DNA of 64,000 nt from Hemerocallis citrina. Taxonomy: Eukaryota; Streptophyta; Magnoliopsida; Asparagales; Asphodelaceae. The translations under genes were made by a program, and so were the position numbers. Positions 19,185-30,740 of this stretch are shown piece by piece. The stretch covers positions 146,819,393 through 146,883,392 of the forward strand of contig CM030358.1 of assembly GCA_017893485.1 (NCBI GenBank). Reading direction: 5' to 3'. Under the pieces are notes generated by a model, which ran no database searches, was not told the DNA's origin, and saw only the letters and a program-made list of their open reading frames with translations. How positions within the stretch are numbered: position 1 is the stretch's first letter; the number at the start of each line of letters is the position of its first letter.

Positions 19185-19275
19185 ACCGAAGTTGGGTTGT
19201 GATTCTTCTCGGACTCCTTGATGTACTTCGTCATCTCCTTCTCGATTGCGTGCATCTTAACGACTTTCCCTTTCA
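19185..19275 (-). pseudogene. Exon-like fragment in Helitron
   Basis: On the minus strand an open stretch translates to KMHAIEKEMTKYIKESEKN and ends at a possible donor. Its composition is charged and helical. The parent gene is not recognised, and capture by the Helitron is inference. Confidence 0.3.
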
Positions 19276-19524
19276 AATTAAATATAATCAACATCAGAAA
19301 CACATGGAGGGAACAATAATTGTTTATTAGCTATATAAAAAGATGACAAATACATAGATTAACCTATTCACATTTTGAAACCAATATCATTCTATATTTT
19401 CTGTTAAATTAAAAGAAAACCCCAAAATTCTCGATGTGTGTAACTCTCCAACAATTCGAGCACAAAGACATAGGTAAACCCTATATCCGTAAATTTAGAG
19501 ATGTCAAGAAAAAGGTATTTTCAA

Positions 19525-19648
19525 AAATCACTTACAATCTTGTCAGATTCCTCCATTCTAAAGCTTGCTTGCAAATACTCATATTGTCTACAAAGTTCCT
19601 CAATATTTTTTTCCAACTGTTCTATATTACTCCTTAGTTGTGCCTCTA
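19525..19648 (-). pseudogene. Coiled-coil exon-like fragment in Helitron
   Basis: The minus strand shows an acceptor TTTTGTAG, then codons for AQLRSNIEQLEKNIEELC and YEYLQASFRMEESDKI, then a GTAAGT donor. The heptad pattern suggests a coiled coil. The intact splice borders suggest a captured host exon, but the source gene is unknown to me. Confidence 0.4.
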
Positions 19649-19801
19649 CAAAATGATCATACCATAAAACGCACATATAATACTACAATTTTCCAAAACT
19701 GTTCAAACAAAACAAAAGATGTAGAAAAGATACCACTATCTGCATATTGTTTTCCTTGTAGTTCCAGCATATTTCGAAGCTTCTATTCCAGCATATTTCA
19801 A

Positions 19802-19935
19802 AATTGTTCCTTATCTGGAATCTCGGCGGATACTAATCTATCAATATCTTCAATATTGGTAATCTTGTCTTCTCTTCGAACAGTAATCAAGATGTGAGCA
19901 TGAGAAAGCCCTCTTTTTCTGAAATTCAATTACTT
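19802..19935 (-). pseudogene. Helitron Rep/helicase-like fragment
   Basis: The minus strand translates to KRGLSHAHIL, then a DK block, then EDIDRLVSAEIPDKEQF and a stop. This is the HUH-endonuclease (Rep) neighbourhood of plant Helitron transposases, EFQKRGLPHAHIL...SAEIPD. EFQ is present just upstream but one base out of frame. It is clearly a dead remnant of a transposase that could mobilise such elements when intact elsewhere. Confidence 0.7.
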
Positions 19936-20599
19936 GTAGATCTGTTTTCAAAAAAAAATCTTAAAAAAATTCTCATTTCAAATATAAGTCAAGGTGAAAA
20001 AATATATTCATAATGGAAACTTTGATCCACGTACATTTTTTACAGATTAGAAAACTACAAAAGTTTAATCTGCTTGATCAGATAATTCCCCATGACCTGA
20101 TTTATTCTTCACCTAACATAACTTATCTAAACCATGTTATTGACTCGGGCATATCACGAATGACCTTCAACATTCTTTCTCAGCAAAACAGAATACATCT
20201 TAGGAGTGGGCATCATGAACATTTTTTTTAGGTAAAGCATAACCCATCATACCCATCTCCTCAAGATGAAATATATTCTATTCATGTTATAGACATTACC
20301 ATTTTCAGCCACACAAACTCGAAATGGGTGCATTACATGTTCTATTTACAAAAAGATAAACAATTTATGTCTAATGGGCATTTCGACAAACAGTTGGTTG
20401 GCATCAGGAACCATGGAGATCATATCAAAGATATAATTCATGGGTTTCTTCTCTAATTTATAATTAACCCATTATAAATAAGAAATTTATAATTCCTTGA
20501 TAAAAAGGGAAAATTTTTACCTGAGATTGAGAGAAGAGGGAGCTCCATAAGTTCGAGCGATCGAAATCCACACACTATAGATATATACTATATATAAGA

Positions 20600-20712
20600 G
20601 TTTTTCCCACATGGGTAGCGATGGGTGGCGATGGGGGATAGCGACGGGCGGCGATGGAGGATAACGACGGGCGGCGATGGCAAGGGTAGCGATGGTTGGC
20701 GATGGGCGGCTG
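20600..20712. repeat. GGCGATGG-type minisatellite
   Basis: Imperfect repeats of GGCGATGG with GATAGCGACGG variants, about six units, lie in the 5' part of the family B Helitron. Confidence 0.75.
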
Positions 20713-20910
20713 CGACAAAGGATATTTAGGTGGGTTTTGGGGTAGGTAGGGTTAGGGTTAGAGGGTTTGGGGGAGATGTGGTAGAAGAAATATATTTTTT
20801 GTGTTTTTTTAAGTGATGTGAGCTGTACGTGTTAATTCATACTTTCGTTCTCCTTTCTCTATTTCAAAATAGATAAAGGAGAGATGTGGTAAGCCTATTA
20901 GCTTAAGATA

Positions 20911-20947
20911 TACACACACACACACCCACACACACACACACACACAC
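20911..20947. repeat. (CA)n microsatellite
   Basis: ACACAC run inside Helitron family A, just before its conserved 3' segment. Confidence 0.9.
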
Positions 20948-21098
20948 TTATGGAAACATTGACTTTTATTTACAACTAATTATTGTCATACTATTCAAAC
21001 TTGAGCTACATAATTGTTGATTTATTGTTTACAAGACTTTTCATATGATGTATCGTTCTGAAGACGTGTCGTAGGCACGTGCCCACGGGAAAATCTAG

Positions 21099-21100
<2 letters not shown>

Positions 21101-21159
<59 letters not shown>

Positions 21160-21318
21160 GATATGAGTAACTTGCTCATTTAATAAATGAGCAATTGATG
21201 AGGTGGTATGCATGTGATACATTGAGTATCTAACAACTTTTAGGATTTCCCAATCACATGCATGCCACCTCATCACTTGCTCATTTACTAAATGAGCAAA
21301 TTGCTCATACCCCTTTTT

Positions 21319-21393
<75 letters not shown>
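21101..21393. mobile_element. Micron-like MITE between two (TA)n tracts
   Basis: (TA)n at 21101-21156 and again at 21323-21393 surround a 165-bp palindromic element (21157-21322). Its arms contain ATGAGTAACTTGCTCATT and the inverted AATGAGCAAATTGCTCAT, with GCATGCATGTGATACATTGA and its complement inside. Insertion inside TA repeats is the defining habit of Micron elements. Confidence 0.8.
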
Positions 21394-21399
<6 letters not shown>

Positions 21400-21690
21400 A
21401 AGTCTTTGATATAATAGAATGTAACAAATATCTGACTTTGGATTTGAAACGATAATCTTTGATAGAATAGAATGTAACAAAATATCTGACTTTGGATTTG
21501 AAACGATAATCATTACTGTAATTGATAGAATTGAATGTAACAAAATATCGGATTTTAGATTTGAAACGATAATCTTTGATAGAATAGAATGTAATAAAAT
21601 ATCTGACTTTGGATTTGAAACGATAATCATTACTGTAATTGAAAAGGTGTGTGTGTGTATAATCATTACTGTAATTGAAGACTAAGAAGA
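21400..21690. repeat. Tandem array around GATAGAATAGAATGTAAC
   Basis: Four units of about 55-70 bp contain AGAATAGAATGTAACAAAAT, ATCTGACTTTGGATTTGAAA and CGATAATC. Some units add ATTACTGTAATTGA. A related single unit lies at 14513. Confidence 0.85.
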
Positions 21691-21841
21691 TGCTCCAACT
21701 ACCGAGCGATATATGACACTTACCTTTGGCGATAATCATTACTGTAATTGAAGACTAAGAAGATCCCCGATGAATGGTAGAAGAGTATTTTAGTACCTAT
21801 GTATATGAATAAATGATATATACAAAGTTGCTCCAACTACC

Positions 21842-23063
21842 GAGTGATTAAATTAATGAGCCATACGATAAAAATTTGGGAGAGAGTGATCGAACATAGA
21901 CTGAGACTAGAAACTACAATGTCTGAGAATTAGTTTGGATTTATGCATATGAGGTCAACAATGGAAGCAATTTATGTACTGAAGAGGCTTATGAAAAATT
22001 ATAGGAGAATAAGAAAGATCGACAAATAGACTAGAAAATTCATATGATAAAGTCCCTAGAGACATATTATGATGAGCGTTAAATAGTAAAAGAGCAAATA
22101 TTCGGTATATTGAGGTAATTAAGAATATGTATGAAGGGGCAAAGATCACAATTAGAACAACCACATGAGAGACCAGTGATAATCCTGTTGCAGTAGGTTT
22201 ACACCAAGGTATGGCTTTAAGCCCCTATCTCTTTTCTTTGGTTATGGATGTACGCGAGGAATACAAGATGATGTGCCTTGGTGTATGCTTTTGTTGATGA
22301 CGTCGTCATAGTGTACGAGACTAGAGCACTAATCAATGTTAAATTAGAATTGTAGAGAGAAACTTTGAAAGTTAGAAGCTTTAGAATAAGAAGAAGCAAA
22401 ACATAGTATATGAAGTGTAATTTTAGTGATATTCGGAGCACAAATGAAGAAGTAGTTAATCTTGATGGTCAAGAGATACCTAAGAGAGGCCGTTTCCAAT
22501 ATTTTGTCTCGATTATACAAAGAGATGGAAAAAATTGTGAATATGTTATACATAGGATCGAAGAAGGATGGGCCAAGTGGAGAAGTGTCAGTGGTATTTT
22601 GTGTGACAAACGTATACCTTTGAAGTTGAAGGAAAACATTTATAGGACGGCTGTTAGACCATCAATGACGTATGAAGCAGAGTGTTGGGCAACAAAGAAA
22701 CAATATGTCCAAAAAATGAGTGTAGCGGAGATGATAATGCTAAGATGGATATGTGGTAAAACCAGGGTTGATGGAATTAGAAACGAACATATATAAGTCA
22801 TGCTAAATGTAACTCCTATCCATGATAAATTAAGAGAGAATCACCTAAGGTGGTTTGGGCATATCACACAGAGACTTAGTAGTGTCCCTGTTAGAAAAAA
22901 TAATTTGATAAGTATTGAGGGTATAGTCAAGGGTATGGGAAAACCTAAACTTACTTGGATAGAAACGGTGAGAAAAGATATGATAGTTCGTGGTTTTACA
23001 GAAGATATTGAACTAAACGGAACAGAATGGAAAACCAAGATTCATGTAGTCAACCCCAACTAG
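21842..23063 (+). pseudogene. RTE-clade LINE reverse transcriptase remnant
   Basis: Translation across frames gives SHTIKIWERVIEHRL, then FGFMHMRSTMEAIYVLKRLM, an FVDD active-site motif near 22289, and a long C-terminal piece (22410-23063) with CDKRIPLKLKENIYRTAVRP and RENHLRWFGHI. These are signature blocks of plant RTE-type LINE proteins. There are many stops and frame breaks before 22410 and one stop at 22796. The 5' half of the element is missing. A T/G-rich tail (TTGTTGCTATTGTTG) follows. Dead. Confidence 0.85.
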
Positions 23064-23230
23064 TTGGAAAAAGATTTTGTTGCTATTGTTGTATTAATTA
23101 GATTTTTGGTTTTTTTGAATTTTGAAGTTTGAATTTAAGCATATTTTCCCTCATTTGCTATTGTTTCTCTATTTCAAAATGAAAAAAAAATGAGAGAGGG
23201 GTAGACATTTTTACTTAATATATAATTATA

Positions 23231-23400
23231 CACTACAACAAAAATTCCCTACCCCGGCGTATCTATCCCGATGTTGGTCGAAACGCCGGGGTAGGGTAAT
23301 GGAAATTTTCTTTAAATAAAATCACCCTCCCTACATCGGCGTTTTAATGATGTGTCGGGGGCATTTTATACAACAAACGCCGGGGTAGGTGCATAATTAA
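23231..23400 (+). mobile_element. CACTA transposon terminus with subterminal repeats
   Basis: CACTACAACAAAAAT is the canonical CACTA (En/Spm) end. It is followed by inverted and direct copies of CCCCGGCGT/ACGCCGGGG, the subterminal transposase-binding type repeat. No opposite terminus was found, so the element is truncated or its other end is outside. Confidence 0.65.
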
Positions 23401-23471
23401 AAAATCCAGCATCCCCTTCCCCCCTAACCAAAAAAATTTCACCCTATCCCCCATTCTCCTAATTTATTTAT

Positions 23472-23475
<4 letters not shown>

Positions 23476-23509
<34 letters not shown>

Positions 23510-24260
23510 CTCAAGGTCGACCCCCTATTTGAGGCAGGGGAGGAGGCCGCCTCCGGCCCCCTATTTTTTCGCAATTTTAGTGGCCCCCAAATTTGTTTTT
23601 CCTTGTATTTATATGTACATATTTTGCTCGTAATATTTTTTGGCGGGGCTCCAAATTTAACTTTTTAGACTTTTTGTTTCTAAAAATTAGTACTTAAGCC
23701 GGCTTATTTTAGTTGGGCAAGAGTTTGTATGGAGTTTTGTTTTTCTCAAATCCCTAAATCTCCATCCATTTCTTCATATACATCGGCTTTGATTAATTGT
23801 AGCAAAAAAAAATTCCATTTTTTTTTATCAATTTTTTTAAAACAAATTTTGTATAGGGGCCCCATTTCGGATGTTTTCCTCGACCCCCGTAAACTCAGAG
23901 CCGGCCCTGCTCAAACCTAGCCCCGACCTGACCACCTCGCCATCGCCGTGCCCGGCCGTCACACATCACCATGCCCCCCGTGCCCTCCCCACCGTCGTCT
24001 CTCGTTCACCAAAAACCTCTTCATCATCTCTCTCTGTCAAACCAAAACCCTAACCCTAGTTCTCAATCAATATCGATCTCGTCGTCTTCTCCGACCGATC
24101 TCTGTCTCCGATGCCAACACTCCCCATCGCCTTGCCCGATGCCAGCTTCTCCTCGCCGTGCCGTCGTCCCCTTCTTCCTTGATTCCTTTGCTAAATCTCA
24201 GGTACCGCTACCTAATCGATTCTTAAAGTTAGGTTTAGATTTAGATATGATTCCTATTTA
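23476..24260. other. (CT)n tract and GC-rich intergenic sequence
   Basis: (CT)n at about 23477-23506. A GAGCCGGCCCTG word near 23898, typical of hAT ends, has no partner that I found. Then Ser/Pro-coding low-complexity sequence runs to 24200. It could be 5' leader of the prolyl hydroxylase relic, but no start could be shown. Confidence 0.35.
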
Positions 24261-25265
24261 GTAGTGATTTAGTATTTTTGAATTTTACCTTTGTTTATAC
24301 ATGAGAATTGGTATGGGTGTGTGCAGAGTTTAGGACAAAAACCCATCAATTAGTATGTAATTAGTTACTCAATTGATAATAATCTGGATCCCAGTTCATC
24401 TAATGCCTCAGTTGAAGATCAACAACGAAATGATTACACTAATAGCAAGTTATGTCTATTTGGTGGTAGTAACCTGTTAAATCCGCATAACAAATTAGAA
24501 GATTACTCCTAGGAAACTTATTTGTTATCTGCAATTAGTTTGTGATGACAAATATTTGTAGAGATTGAGGGAATAGGAGAATTAGGTTGTGATATTTAAT
24601 TTGAATACTATGTTTCTGAAAACAAAGCATGATTGATTTCACCATAATTTTCTTGTTATACTTGCTTTCTTGTTTTGAATGAGCCAATTTTATTTATTTG
24701 CCTACTTGTATCTGACCAAATTCGGTGCATGGGAAAAGAAGAAAGATGGTAGATTTGATAAAGGAAATAACATTATACTCTTGAGGCACTTGTAAAGCCA
24801 AGGGCTTTGCAATATTCATTCGCGTTAGTGTTGTTTCGAATGATGCATTCAATATACTAATAGCCTATTATTTCATTTGAATAGTTTATCTTCTTGACAC
24901 TGACAATTCTTTCCATAAGTTAGGGCCTTCTTGTATACAGCCTTCTTTTATGATGATGAGTGCAACCACCTTATTTCTCAAGTAAATGTCATGAACCATT
25001 ACCTATATAGTATGGTCTTATTGTTGAAGTTGCATTTAAATTTTTATATTTCAACTTGTAGGCACGAAGTGAGCTAGAGAATGCAACTCGAAGAGGAAAT
25101 AATACTTCGAACGCTAGAGTATTCTTGTCCATAGGCCAGGTAAAATGTCTTATGTAAAAAATAATCTTGTAGATACACCCATGGAGTGTTGTCCATTGGA
25201 TTGTAATAAAATGAAGGAAATGCTTGAGTTCATCTAAATTTGGAACTAAAACTGAAGCTAGGCCC

Positions 25266-28200
25266 TGTCACGCCCCGCTTCTTAAAAAGAATACAGAATA
25301 CGGATACGCAACAAAAGCTCAGCGAATAATTTTCATCATCCATAAGCTGTTCAAGAAATCTTTACAACATTCTTAAGAATCATCAGAGTCGAAAGCAAAA
25401 GAATCAACCACATACACATAATGAGCCAAAATACCAACAAGAATACTTGAAACCAAATACATAAATCTCAAATAGTCATGATCTGAATAAAACAAATATC
25501 TTGGGTCACATCGCCCAAATACAAGAATAAATCCAAGTCTCAAATACAATACTGTTCAAGCAAGCTACAAGAAATAATAATAATAAAAAGCAGCACTAAT
25601 ACTTCATGTCTCCGATACCATCTGGAACCTATTCTCCAAAGTCTGCAATTCAATGAATGCATGGAAGAGGGAAAGAGAAAAACAAGTACCCGTTAATTGC
25701 AAGTTACATGCCACTTATAATGTAGGATACAAGCACATAGGAAACTAACTAGCAACATGGTATAAGTATGATGTCAACATAAACAACTAGCATGGCAAAG
25801 TGAATAAGTGTAAATGGCATGAATCAAGTGTCAAGTAAGCAAGTATCATGTAAACATACATCAAATGTCAAGTATCATGTAATCATGTATCAAGTGTTCA
25901 GTTTCAAGTCTCAAGTATCATGTTGTCAAGTACCAAGCAAGCATGTATCATGTTCAAGTATCATGTTTAAGTATCATGTATCAAGTCTTGTAGTGATTAC
26001 TATCTAGATAACACTTCATGCAGTCCACCTTACATGGTTGCTACAATAAACAGTTTCGCTTTAGATTTCATAGTGGACCATAGAAGACAGTATACTCGGG
26101 GACAAGTCAAGTAATCGAGCTCCAAGCTCCAAGTATCATGTATCATATATCATGTAATCACGTGTCAGGTTGTGAAAATGGCAAGTATCGTGTCTTGCAT
26201 GCAAGTATCAAGTAATCACGTGTCAAATATCGTGTCTCAAGTAATCACGTAGGATCAGTGGATCCCCTTTCGAGTACACGTTTCTGAATTATCCACTATT
26301 AGATCTGTTCCTTAAATCCCGGCTTGGTTATTTATTATTATTGTCAAACAAGCATGTATATGTGCAAAATATATCAAGAATAACATGACATGATCACGTG
26401 ACAAGTGCAAGTTGCAAGATAAACATGTACGAGTGCAAGATATCTCATAAAAGAATAAAATAGACAAATCTCAAGTTCAGGACAGCAAAACCATACTGTA
26501 GTAAAACAGTGATTCCCAGTGTTACAAATAAGCAAATCTGGATTCGTCGAAGGATCTGGAAAATAGACTTCCACACGAATTCAGCGAATATAATTAAGTC
26601 ATATATTAATTCACAAAAACATAGCTCAAAACTGAATTAAATACAGAAAATAGGTTCAGCCAGAAATCAGGAAAACGAATTCAAGAACAGTAAAACAGCA
26701 TGAAAAATCAATAAATAAATCCATAAAAAATCTGGGGTATTTCTCTATATGTCCAGTGTCTAAATATAAAGTTTCATAATTTTCCAGTGAAATCTAATCA
26801 GTAATCAAAAATAAGAAAACATAAATAAACGAGAGTTTGGCAAATCTGGAATTCCCAACACTGCTGTACGAAAACTATGATATCTCGCAACCAGTGAAAG
26901 GAAATCCAATTCTGCCAAAGGGATATGAAAATAGGTAAAATATACTAACTTTCATATTTCATAAATATTTTTCATACAGTAAAAGGAATCAGGGTGAAAA
27001 TAAGGTTCTTTACAGAACAGCGAGCAAAATATAGCAAGAATAGTTTTCATAAATGAGCATGAAACATCACATAAAACTCACCAATAAAATCCTCCAAAAT
27101 TTTGAGTTATCCCTAACTAGATAAAGAAATACTTACCAAAGTTTTGGATCAAAATAATATATGTAGCATCAGTATCAAAATCATTTAGTCATCAAAATCA
27201 TCGAAAAATAAAATCTGGAAAAGATCGACACATCTGTAGTAAAATAGTCATAACTCACTCATACGAAAACGAAATCAAGCAGGGTCAGAGGGGTTTGAAA
27301 ATAGACAAAATTATCTAAAACTCATGTTTTATACCGAAATTAAGATACTGCCTTCAAGACAGTCCAAAACAGCAAACAAAACAGATCAGCGACAAAATAC
27401 AGATTTTTCCTTTTAACGACAACTCAACATATATCATACAAAACTTGTTTAAAACATAACCAAACATGAAATAGAGTCTACCAAGTGTCCAAACATCATG
27501 AATTAGGGTATCTAGCATATCCACACCAAATATATCACATGGATCTCAACCAAATCACGAATTCTCACAAAAGTCTTACATACATGATCAAAATCAATCG
27601 GTAAAACCTAAGTTAATTCATGTTCATACTATGTCGTGAGTTATCTACGGTCAATTTTCACAATAGAGACAAAACCCATCAAACATAACACAAACAAGAG
27701 TCATCTCTTGACTCAACTATACTATAGGTGGTATTTTTGACTTGTATCAAACAAATGAATTGGAGTACAAGTTACTTGTCTTAACCGAAGATGAAGAACA
27801 ACGAAAATCAAGAGTAACGAGCAAACCCACAAATGAAAATCCACAAACTAATGAATCCAAGCAAACTTGACCGAAAATCTCCACACGAACAAACTCCAAA
27901 AACAAGATGACAAATAGTGGCTTGCGGCCACAAGAGAACACTATGAGAGAGACTAGGAATTATATGTGGTGGTGCGAGGTGGTTCGAAGGGTGGTCGGGA
28001 TGGCCAAGAGGGGGAAATCGGGAGTAGGGGAGATGAGGGCTCGGGTGTTGGAGGGGATGGGCTGTCAGGGTGAGGTCGGGGTGTGCACACAGCCGAAGGG
28101 GAAGGCTTGGCCTGGAGGGGGTCTGGCATCGGCTGTAGGTGGGCGGCGCAAGTAAGGGGAGAGAGGGAGGCCGGGTTAGAGAGGTAGAGTATTAGGGTTA

Positions 28201-28615
28201 GGGTTTGTGTGAGGGGGGGTGTATTTATATGGAGGGATTAGGGTTAATAATACAAGTTGGGTTAATTGGTATTTGGGTAGTGGGTATATTAGGAGTAGTA
28301 ATAGGATTTGTTTAATTTGGCTCTGGTAATCTTATTAGGGATCAAATAATAGGATTGGGAATAGGATACCACCAATCACCACCACACACACCCAAGAACA
28401 AAAATAAAAAGGATAAGAACAAAATGAAAGAACAAAATAATGAAAAACGAAACAAAAGAGACAACCAATCAAACACAAAGAGCTCAAAATGAAATAAAAC
28501 GAATATATATTGAAAACAACTCTAATATACGGTTCAGAAAAAATACAAAAGAGAAAATACACCAAAACGAAAAAAAATACACTCAAAATATACAAAATAA
28601 AAAATAGGGGTTACA
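25266..28615 (-). mobile_element. Long solo LTR-like element (3.35 kb) in P4H intron
   Basis: The plus strand begins TGTCACGCCCCGC and ends TAGGGGTTACA. Flanks GGCCC (25261-25265) and GACCC (28616-28620) match at 4 of 5. On the minus strand it ends GCGGGGCGTGACA with no primer-binding site after it. A minus-strand TATA (ATATAAATAC, 28230-28221) and possible splice sites (donor near 27765, acceptor near 25645) are visible. No gag or pol. It sits in sense-antisense arrangement to the P4H relic. Confidence 0.6.
25823..26245. repeat. AAGTATCATGT minisatellite
   Basis: Degenerate 11-12-bp units CAAGTATCATGT with CAAGTAATCACGTGT variants, in two blocks (25823-25990 and about 26125-26245) inside the long LTR. 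Confidence 0.85.
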
Positions 28616-28778
28616 GACCCAAAATATAAATGCTATCATAACCCTCTTCATAATTAAATGAGTCATCTATCAAATGCAATTTTCTGTACTTGTGTTTTTC
28701 ACCTTGTCACCCAAATAAATGTTTCTCACCTGAGCATTTTCATACATATATGCTTACATGTAAAGAATTTCCTCATGT

Positions 28779-28892
28779 AAAATGAGTATCTATAGGTGAG
28801 AATTTCCTTGTATGGAATGTACATAACCAATTTGCAAAATGAGTATCTATAGGTGAGAATTTCCTCGTATGGAATGAACATAACCAATTTGC
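28779..28892. repeat. Tandem duplication, 57-bp unit
   Basis: Two copies, 28779-28835 and 28836-28892, share AAAATGAGTATCTATAGG and ATAACCAATTTGC with three or so differences. Confidence 0.9.
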
Positions 28893-29360
28893 ACTGTTCA
28901 TCAAGATCACTATGTCCCAATAAATGTACAATATTATTTCAAAATAGTGAGTCACCAGATGAACTACACTGGTAAAGCATCTGGTTCTCTGAGTTAATTA
29001 TTTATATTTTTTTTGTTTCAAGGATGAAGTCATTGCAAAGATTGAGGAAAGAATAGCAGCTTGGACATTTTTTCCTAAAGGTGCAAATTAATTTAATAAT
29101 TAACTCATTGAATGTTTCCACCATGTCTCTACCGTGTATGATTTGATCGGTTCTCTTTTTTGTATTTCTCTTTTGTTTTCAATTTTAGAGAATGGGAGGA
29201 CATTGAGGTTAATCTTTTCAATATAAACGAAGGTTATGCACCATATTATGACAATAATTTTGCCAAAACCAAACCATCAAACGGTGGGAATCAAGTTGCA
29301 GCTGTTGTGATGTATCTGTCAACTGTAGGTTCTAGGTGGTGAGACAATCTTCCATATTGT

Positions 29361-29849
29361 TTGTTTTTGTAGGAATGAGAACAATAAGTAAAAAATAGGA
29401 TTGTTTTGGTAAAATCAAGGAAGAAAACAGGGATAAAAATTTCAAAAATTCAAATTAATTTTATATAAAGATTTCTGAAAAAATTGAGCTATCAAAATAA
29501 CGTGTTTTTACTAATTTGCACTTTGAAGAACCAATAGAAAATATTATGATCAATCTGGGGATAGAATGAAATTTTGTAATATAAAATTTAAAAAGAAAAA
29601 AAAGAACCGAATTTAAAAATTGAGTTGATTCGGATACAATTAGTTAATTGATTAGTTTAAAATTTAATAAATTAATCTTAATCTATATATTTTAACTAAC
29701 TAATTAATTAACTAAACTTAATCTTAATTAAATAACCCTAACTCTTACTCTCTATATAAATGCAGCATGAAGAGGAGGGTGACTCTATTTTTTGGGTTGG
29801 TGGGTGGCGTAAGACCTAACGAAAGATAAGAAAGGAAAGAGAAAGAAGC
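29361..29849. other. AT-rich, no gene seen
   Basis: Rich in TTAATTAA-type words. A TATATAAATGCAGC lies near 29752 but no reading frame follows before the MULE-type insertion. Confidence 0.4.
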
Positions 29850-30731
29850 GAAAATTTTGCCGTGCTACCCCACTTTTTGAAAATATTTGGCGTTCTGCCC
29901 CACTCCCCAAAACAATTAGCAATATGCTCTTATTTAGGACACGTCAGCAAGAAACGTTATTGGAAAAAATGGCATAGGTTATTTCGATGCTGTTCTTCCT
30001 AATAACGGCATCTGTTTGAAAAAAAAGTGTCATGCCGTTATTTGGAATAACGACATAGGTTGTTTTGTTTTTCGACACTTTGTAGTCTCCACTTAGAGAA
30101 AAAAATTGCAAGTGTGAAAACCTTATAACAGATGCCGTTATTTCAAATAACGGCATTCTCAATACTGATGCCGTTGTTTGGAATAACGGCATCAGTTATA
30201 ATTTTTTTTTTATATAAAAAAGTAACTTACTATTCATCCTCTCTGACGAATAAGTTTAAAGAAAAAAAAATATTTATAACTGATGTCGTTATTCCAAATA
30301 ACGGCATCAATTATAAATTTTTTTAAAAAACTTTTTATTCATTCTCTCTGTTTCCAAACAACGGCAAGAGTTCATATTTATATATAACTGATGCCGTTAT
30401 CTCCAATAACGGTATCAGTCATTCGAATGCCGTTATTCAGAATAACGGCATTATTTATAAGTTTTTTTCACACATAGAACTTTTTAAAGTTAGAAGATTC
30501 ACACTTGTAAGAGAAATATACTGATGCCATTATTCCAAATAATGGCATGAAAAAAAAAATGTAAAATAGATCCCGTTATTGGAAATAACGGCACATAAAT
30601 AACCTATGCCGTTATTTCCATTAACGGTTTATGCTGACATGTCCTAAACAAGGGCAGATCACTAATTGTTTTGGGAAGTAGGGCAGAACACTAAATATTT
30701 TCAAAAGATGGGGCAGTACGGCAAAATTTTC
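29850..30731. mobile_element. MULE-type foldback MITE with internal hairpins
   Basis: The ends GAAAATTTTGCCGT and ACGGCAAAATTTTC start terminal inverted repeats of about 115 bp. A perfect 9-bp duplication GAAAGAAGC flanks it (29841-29849 and 30732-30740), diagnostic of Mutator-like insertion. Between the arms lie about ten palindromes of the form TGCCGTTATT...AATAACGGCA. There is no coding sequence. Confidence 0.85.
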
Positions 30732-30740
30732 GAAAGAAGC

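Larger units (their letters stand above)
18966..20873 (-). mobile_element. Helitron family B, copy ii, with gene fragments
   Basis: The minus strand starts TCTATTTTGAAATAGAG (20873 down, after A) and ends with the hairpin TGCAATTTGCA, CAGGATAACACTAG (18966). It carries a decayed Helitron Rep/helicase fragment at 19802-19935 and exon-like pieces near 19520-19650 and 19190-19270, all on the same strand as the element. A GGCGATGG-type minisatellite fills 20600-20710. Size is about 1.9 kb. Confidence 0.55.
15047..21098 (+). mobile_element. Helitron family A, interrupted (5' end uncertain)
   Basis: The 3' end reads ACGTGTCGTAGGCACGTGCC, CACGGGAAAATCTAG, then T at 21099. The last 150 bp match, inverted, the copy ending at 46235. 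The 5' part TATATAATAAAACACAAAGA followed by CTATCAAGTGGCTC (18777 on) matches the 5' end of that same copy at 50076. Here the 5' end is split by the LTR element 15054-18776, and a second Helitron (18966-20873) lies inside. The exact 5' base is uncertain because the expected TC reads GG. Confidence 0.6.
25062..29360 (+). pseudogene. Prolyl 4-hydroxylase (P4H) pseudogene, fragment
   Basis: Three exons with GT-AG borders are visible: 25062-25139 (ARSELENATRRGNNTSNARV), 29023-29080 (DEVIAKIEERIAAWTFFPK) and 29189 to about 29360 (EDIEV, NINEGYAPYYDNNFAK, GGNQVAAVVMYLSTV, then GGETIF out of frame). Plant P4H enzymes hydroxylate peptidyl proline in the ER/Golgi and use a HxD...H iron site. Here the HxD motif reads YYD, so the first iron ligand is Tyr. 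One base is missing at the start of exon 3 and the frame breaks again before GGETIF. The N-terminal membrane anchor and the C-terminal His/Lys are absent. Intron 25140-29022 carries a 3.35 kb LTR. Not functional. Confidence 0.75.

Noticed and set aside
21022..21739. Two long minus-strand frames with YIYIYI and repeated blocks
   Set aside because: They are the (TA)n tract and the 60-bp tandem array read as protein.
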